Positions 61,285 through 64,000 of a stretch of 64,000 bases of DNA are shown in pieces. How positions within the stretch are numbered: the first letter of the stretch is position 1; each line of letters begins with the position of its first letter. The stretch comes from Thermococcus sibiricus MM 739 (lineage in GTDB: Archaea > Methanobacteriota_B > Thermococci > Thermococcales > Thermococcaceae): assembly GCF_000022545.1 (NCBI RefSeq), contig NC_012883.1, positions 62,001-126,000 on the forward strand. Direction: 5' to 3'. The position numbers were made by a program, and so were the translations under genes. The notes under the pieces are model-generated. The model was not told where the DNA came from. It worked only from the letters and a program-made list of their open reading frames with translations, and did no database searches.

Positions 61285-62622
61285 TCAAAAGACACCTCCG
61301 AGATAGGCAAAGTAACCAATGAAGATCAGAGCGAGTACATACATAAGCGGGTGTATATCTTTTCCTCTTCCACTGAGGAGCTTTATTATTGTGTAGCTTA
61401 TGAAACCCATCCCTATTCCATCTGCTATTGAATATGTATAGGGAATTGTCATGAGCACTAGAAATGCAGGTATTGCCTCACTTGCATCGTCAAAGTCCAC
61501 ACCTCTTATTGCACTAAGCATATAGTACCCCACTATAACTAGGGCAGGGGCTGTTGCAAATGCCGGAATTGCTTGAGCCAAGGGGGCTATGAACAACCCT
61601 ACTGCTAGGAATAAGAGACCTGTAACGAGAGCTGTCATTCCAGTTCTCCCGCCTTCTTCTATACCAGCTGCGCTTTCTATATAGGTGGTAACTGTCGAAG
61701 TACCAAGCAACGCTCCAAAACTTGTACCTATTGCATCAGTTAAAAGAACTTTCTCTGCATCAGGAACCTTGCCTTCTTTTGTTAAAAATCCGGCCTTTGC
61801 GCTCAATCCAGTGACTGTTCCAAGGGTGTCAAAGAAGTCTACCATGAAGAATGCAAAGACTACTCCAATGGCTCCTACATTGAGAAGGCCCTTAAGATCG
61901 AGTTTCAAGAATGTGTAGCTTATATTAGGTGTCGAAAAGATTTGGCTTGGCCATGGAGCAGCTCCAGTTATCCACCCCAAAATGCTCGTGACTAAGATTG
62001 ATATCAATAAAGCACCTTTTATTCTAAGACTTATGAGGATCGCAGCTAGGAATAGTCCGAATAGGAACAAAAGTCCTTGTTTAGTGACGAGTGCAGATGC
62101 ATTAAGCCCTGTTAACTGAAGTACCCCTGCCTCATTTACAACTGCTGTTAGGAAACCGACATCGTTGAGACCTATGAATGTTAAGAAAAGGCCTATTCCA
62201 GCTCCAACTGCATATTTTTGGCTTAGAGGGATCGCATGGATTATTGCGCTTCTTATTTTGGTCACGGAGAGTATTATGAATAGTATTCCCTCAACAAATA
62301 CTGCTGCTAAGGCAACTCTCCAGTCATAACCCATCCCAATAACAACATTATAGGCAAAATAGGCGTTAAGACCCATTCCTGGAGCAAGTGCAAAAGGTTT
62401 TTTGGCGTATAATCCCATTATTATGGTGGAAATTCCTGAGGCTAGTGCAGTAACTGCTACAAGGGAGCTGAAAGCATCTTTACCCATTGCATCACTTAAT
62501 ATGGCTGGATTCACAAAGAGAATATATGCCATTGTCATGAAGGTTGTAACTCCAGCAAGCACTTCAGTTCTTATATCTGTTCTGTGCTTTTCAAACTCAA
62601 AATACCTCTCGAACCATGACAT
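61285..62622 (-). CDS. NCS2-family nucleobase permease (adenine/guanine/hypoxanthine type)
   Basis: About 445 residues with twelve or more helices. EVLAGVTTFMTMAYILFVNP, ALAPGMGLNAYFAYNVV and FFDTLGTVTGLS are the signature of the PbuG/PbuO (AzgA-like) purine branch of NCS2. ATG 62622 follows GGTGAGCGAG; the longer frame to 62697 would cover the promoter. The promoter carries an 18-base sequence identical to one in the purM promoter, supporting a purine substrate. Confidence 0.88.
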   Translation of the reverse strand: MSWFERYFEFEKHRTDIRTEVLAGVTTFMTMAYILFVNPAILSDAMGKDAFSSLVAVTALASGISTIIMGLYAKKPFALAPGMGLNAYFAYNVVIGMGYDWRVALAAVFVEGILFIILSVTKIRSAIIHAIPLSQKYAVGAGIGLFLTFIGLNDVGFLTAVVNEAGVLQLTGLNASALVTKQGLLFLFGLFLAAILISLRIKGALLISILVTSILGWITGAAPWPSQIFSTPNISYTFLKLDLKGLLNVGAIGVVFAFFMVDFFDTLGTVTGLSAKAGFLTKEGKVPDAEKVLLTDAIGTSFGALLGTSTVTTYIESAAGIEEGGRTGMTALVTGLLFLAVGLFIAPLAQAIPAFATAPALVIVGYYMLSAIRGVDFDDASEAIPAFLVLMTIPYTYSIADGIGMGFISYTIIKLLSGRGKDIHPLMYVLALIFIGYFAYLGGVF

Positions 62623-62660
62623 CTCGCTCACCTCTAATTGATACAAAAATGATAAAAAGC

Positions 62661-62699
62661 CCGAATATTTAAATATTTTTGAACATAAAAATGTCAAAC
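62661..62699 (-). promoter_or_regulatory. Permease promoter with putative purine operator
   Basis: TTTTTGAACATAAAAATG (plus strand, 62676-62693) sits within a longer dyad, TTTGAACAT and ATGTCAAA around AAAA. On the minus strand it lies just upstream of and touching the TATA-like AAATATTTAAATATTC (about 62661-62676). The same 18 bases stand in the purM promoter. Binding here would block TBP/TFB. Confidence 0.5.
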
Positions 62700-62754
62700 A
62701 AAAGGCACAATGCGTTTAAGAAGGGTAATGGTCTGAAGAATGGAGGTGATCCTA

Positions 62755-64000
62755 ATGATAAATGTGAAATTTAGAGAAAAGATCAGGGAATTTGCTCTTG
62801 AATATCATAAAAATAATCTTCCCGGAAACGGGAAAATAGAGATTATTCCGAAGGTGAAGGTAGAGGATCCTTATGACCTTAGTCTTGCATATACTCCCGG
62901 AGTCGCTGAACCATGCAAAGCCATTGCTAACGGAGAGAGCTATGAAAATTATACCATAATCCCAAACACAGTGGCAGTTATTTCTGATGGGTCTGCAGTT
63001 CTTGGTCTTGGTGATGTCGGAATTTTGGCAGGGATGCCAGTTTTAGAAGGGAAATGTGTTCTTTTTAAGGCATTAGCGGGAGTAGATGCTTTTCCAATAC
63101 TAATTGATACTAAAGATATTGATGAGATTGTAAACACTGTGAAATTAATTTCAAAGGGATTTGGTGGGATAAACCTTGAAGATATATCTGCTCCAAGGTG
63201 TTTCGAAATTGAAGAAAAACTAAAGAAGGAATTGGATATCCCGGTTTTTCATGATGATCAACATGGGACTGCCGTTGTTACCCTCGCAGGCCTTATAAAT
63301 GCATTAAAGATTGTTGGTAAGAAATTTGCAGATATAAAAGTGGTTATAAAAGGGGCAGGTGCAGCAGGGATTGCAATAGCCAAAATACTCCACCAGAGAG
63401 GGATTAGAGAAATATTAATAGTTGATAGAAAAGGGATAATACATGAGGGTAGAGAGGATCTGAATCCCTACAAAAGAGAGGTGGCTAAGTTTAACATAAA
63501 TGGGATAGAAGGAGAATTAATTGATGCTATTAACGGGGCAGATGTTTTTATAGGTGTTAGTGTAGGAGAAAGCGTGAGTAAAGAGGTAATCAGAAGAATG
63601 AGTGATGATGCTATTGTTTTTGCTTTGGCAAATCCAATTCCAGAGATCATGCCTGAGAAAGCTAAGGAAGCTGGAGCGAGAATAATCGCTACTGGTAGAA
63701 GTGATTATCCAAATCAAATAAACAATGTTCTTGGATTTCCTGGGATATTTAGAGGGGCTTTAGATGTTAGGGCAAGAGAAATAACATTCAACATGAACAT
63801 AGCAGCGGCCGAGGCAATAGCTAACACTATTTCAGAAGATGAGTTATTTGAGGACTACATAATCCCTACTCCCCTCCATCCGGAAGTTTATCCAAAAACG
63901 GCCAGAGCAGTTGCAGAACAAGCAATAAAAGATGGAGTAGCAAGAAAAAAAGTTAGTGGGGAATGGGTGGAAGAGCATATCAAAAAGTTGAGATCATTTT
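62755..64000 (+). CDS. Malic enzyme, NAD(P)-dependent (3' end beyond window)
   Basis: The first 415 codons of malate dehydrogenase (decarboxylating), which makes pyruvate and CO2 from malate. The ATG follows GGAGGTGATCC. YTPGVAEPCKAI, VAVISDGSAVLGLGDVG, the catalytic lysine in LFKALAGVDAFP, FHDDQHGTAVV and the nucleotide-binding GAGAAGIAIA are all present, then ANPIPEI. Length up to the window end is close to the full size of the short bacterial/archaeal type (about 430). Confidence 0.93.
   Translation, partial: MINVKFREKIREFALEYHKNNLPGNGKIEIIPKVKVEDPYDLSLAYTPGVAEPCKAIANGESYENYTIIPNTVAVISDGSAVLGLGDVGILAGMPVLEGKCVLFKALAGVDAFPILIDTKDIDEIVNTVKLISKGFGGINLEDISAPRCFEIEEKLKKELDIPVFHDDQHGTAVVTLAGLINALKIVGKKFADIKVVIKGAGAAGIAIAKILHQRGIREILIVDRKGIIHEGREDLNPYKREVAKFNINGIEGELIDAINGADVFIGVSVGESVSKEVIRRMSDDAIVFALANPIPEIMPEKAKEAGARIIATGRSDYPNQINNVLGFPGIFRGALDVRAREITFNMNIAAAEAIANTISEDELFEDYIIPTPLHPEVYPKTARAVAEQAIKDGVARKKVSGEWVEEHIKKLRSF

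Overview
The window looks like chromosomal DNA of a low-GC member of the Thermococcales (Thermococcus/Pyrococcus group). The pointers are the rRNA operon order 16S-tRNA-Ala-23S with no linked 5S gene, the herA-mre11-rad50-nurA operon, radB, the archaeal clamp loader (rfcS, rfcL), archaeosine TGT, Dph2, tRNA endonuclease EndA, class I LysRS, a FAU-1 RNase, TATA-box promoters and GGTGAT-type ribosome binding sites. I do not assign a species.

Layout. 0-3.7 kb is a purine synthesis cluster (purT fragment, purM, purC, purF) followed by an orphan W/Mo formate dehydrogenase catalytic subunit and tRNA-Gln. 6-16.3 kb holds an HD-domain/DUF434 pair, a lipoprotein, a GC-rich DUF432-MscS island, dph2, an intramembrane-protease-like protein paired with a PadR regulator, hisS and marC. 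16.3-18.96 kb is the accessory stretch. It has decayed gene fragments, an Xre/ImmA-IrrE protease with a DUF4411 PIN-like partner, and what looks like the N-terminal half of an SSV-type integrase running into the 3' end of tRNA-Tyr. 19-22 kb has Tfx, LrgAB, RidA and an internally duplicated unknown protein. 22-25.4 kb is membrane-anchored LonB with an intein. 25.4-37.7 kb has a glycosyltransferase, a PiT transporter, archaeosine TGT, the HerA-Mre11-Rad50-NurA end-resection operon, RimI and EndA. 37.7-51.2 kb has kbl, intein-bearing rfcS, rfcL, a Trm5-type methyltransferase, moaA, FAU-1, RadB and prs. 51.3-56.4 kb is the rRNA operon with both processing stems. 56.5-64 kb has lysS, iorB, a DtxR-type regulator, a purine-type NCS2 permease and the start of malic enzyme.

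The most interesting non-obvious signals are these. (1) Two C/D-box guide RNAs lie on the minus strand. One overlaps the end of hisS and the other lies between ridA and the duplicated-domain gene. Each D-box guide has an 11-12 nt complement in the 23S rRNA gene of this same window. (2) An 18-bp sequence is shared exactly by the purM promoter and the purine-type permease promoter, with an 11-bp core in front of purC, which suggests a purine operator. (3) An eroded integrated element is anchored at tRNA-Tyr. (4) A polyprenol/diacylglycerol-kinase-like gene is split by one extra base in an A8 run. (5) Two GC-rich inteins sit in conserved essential genes.
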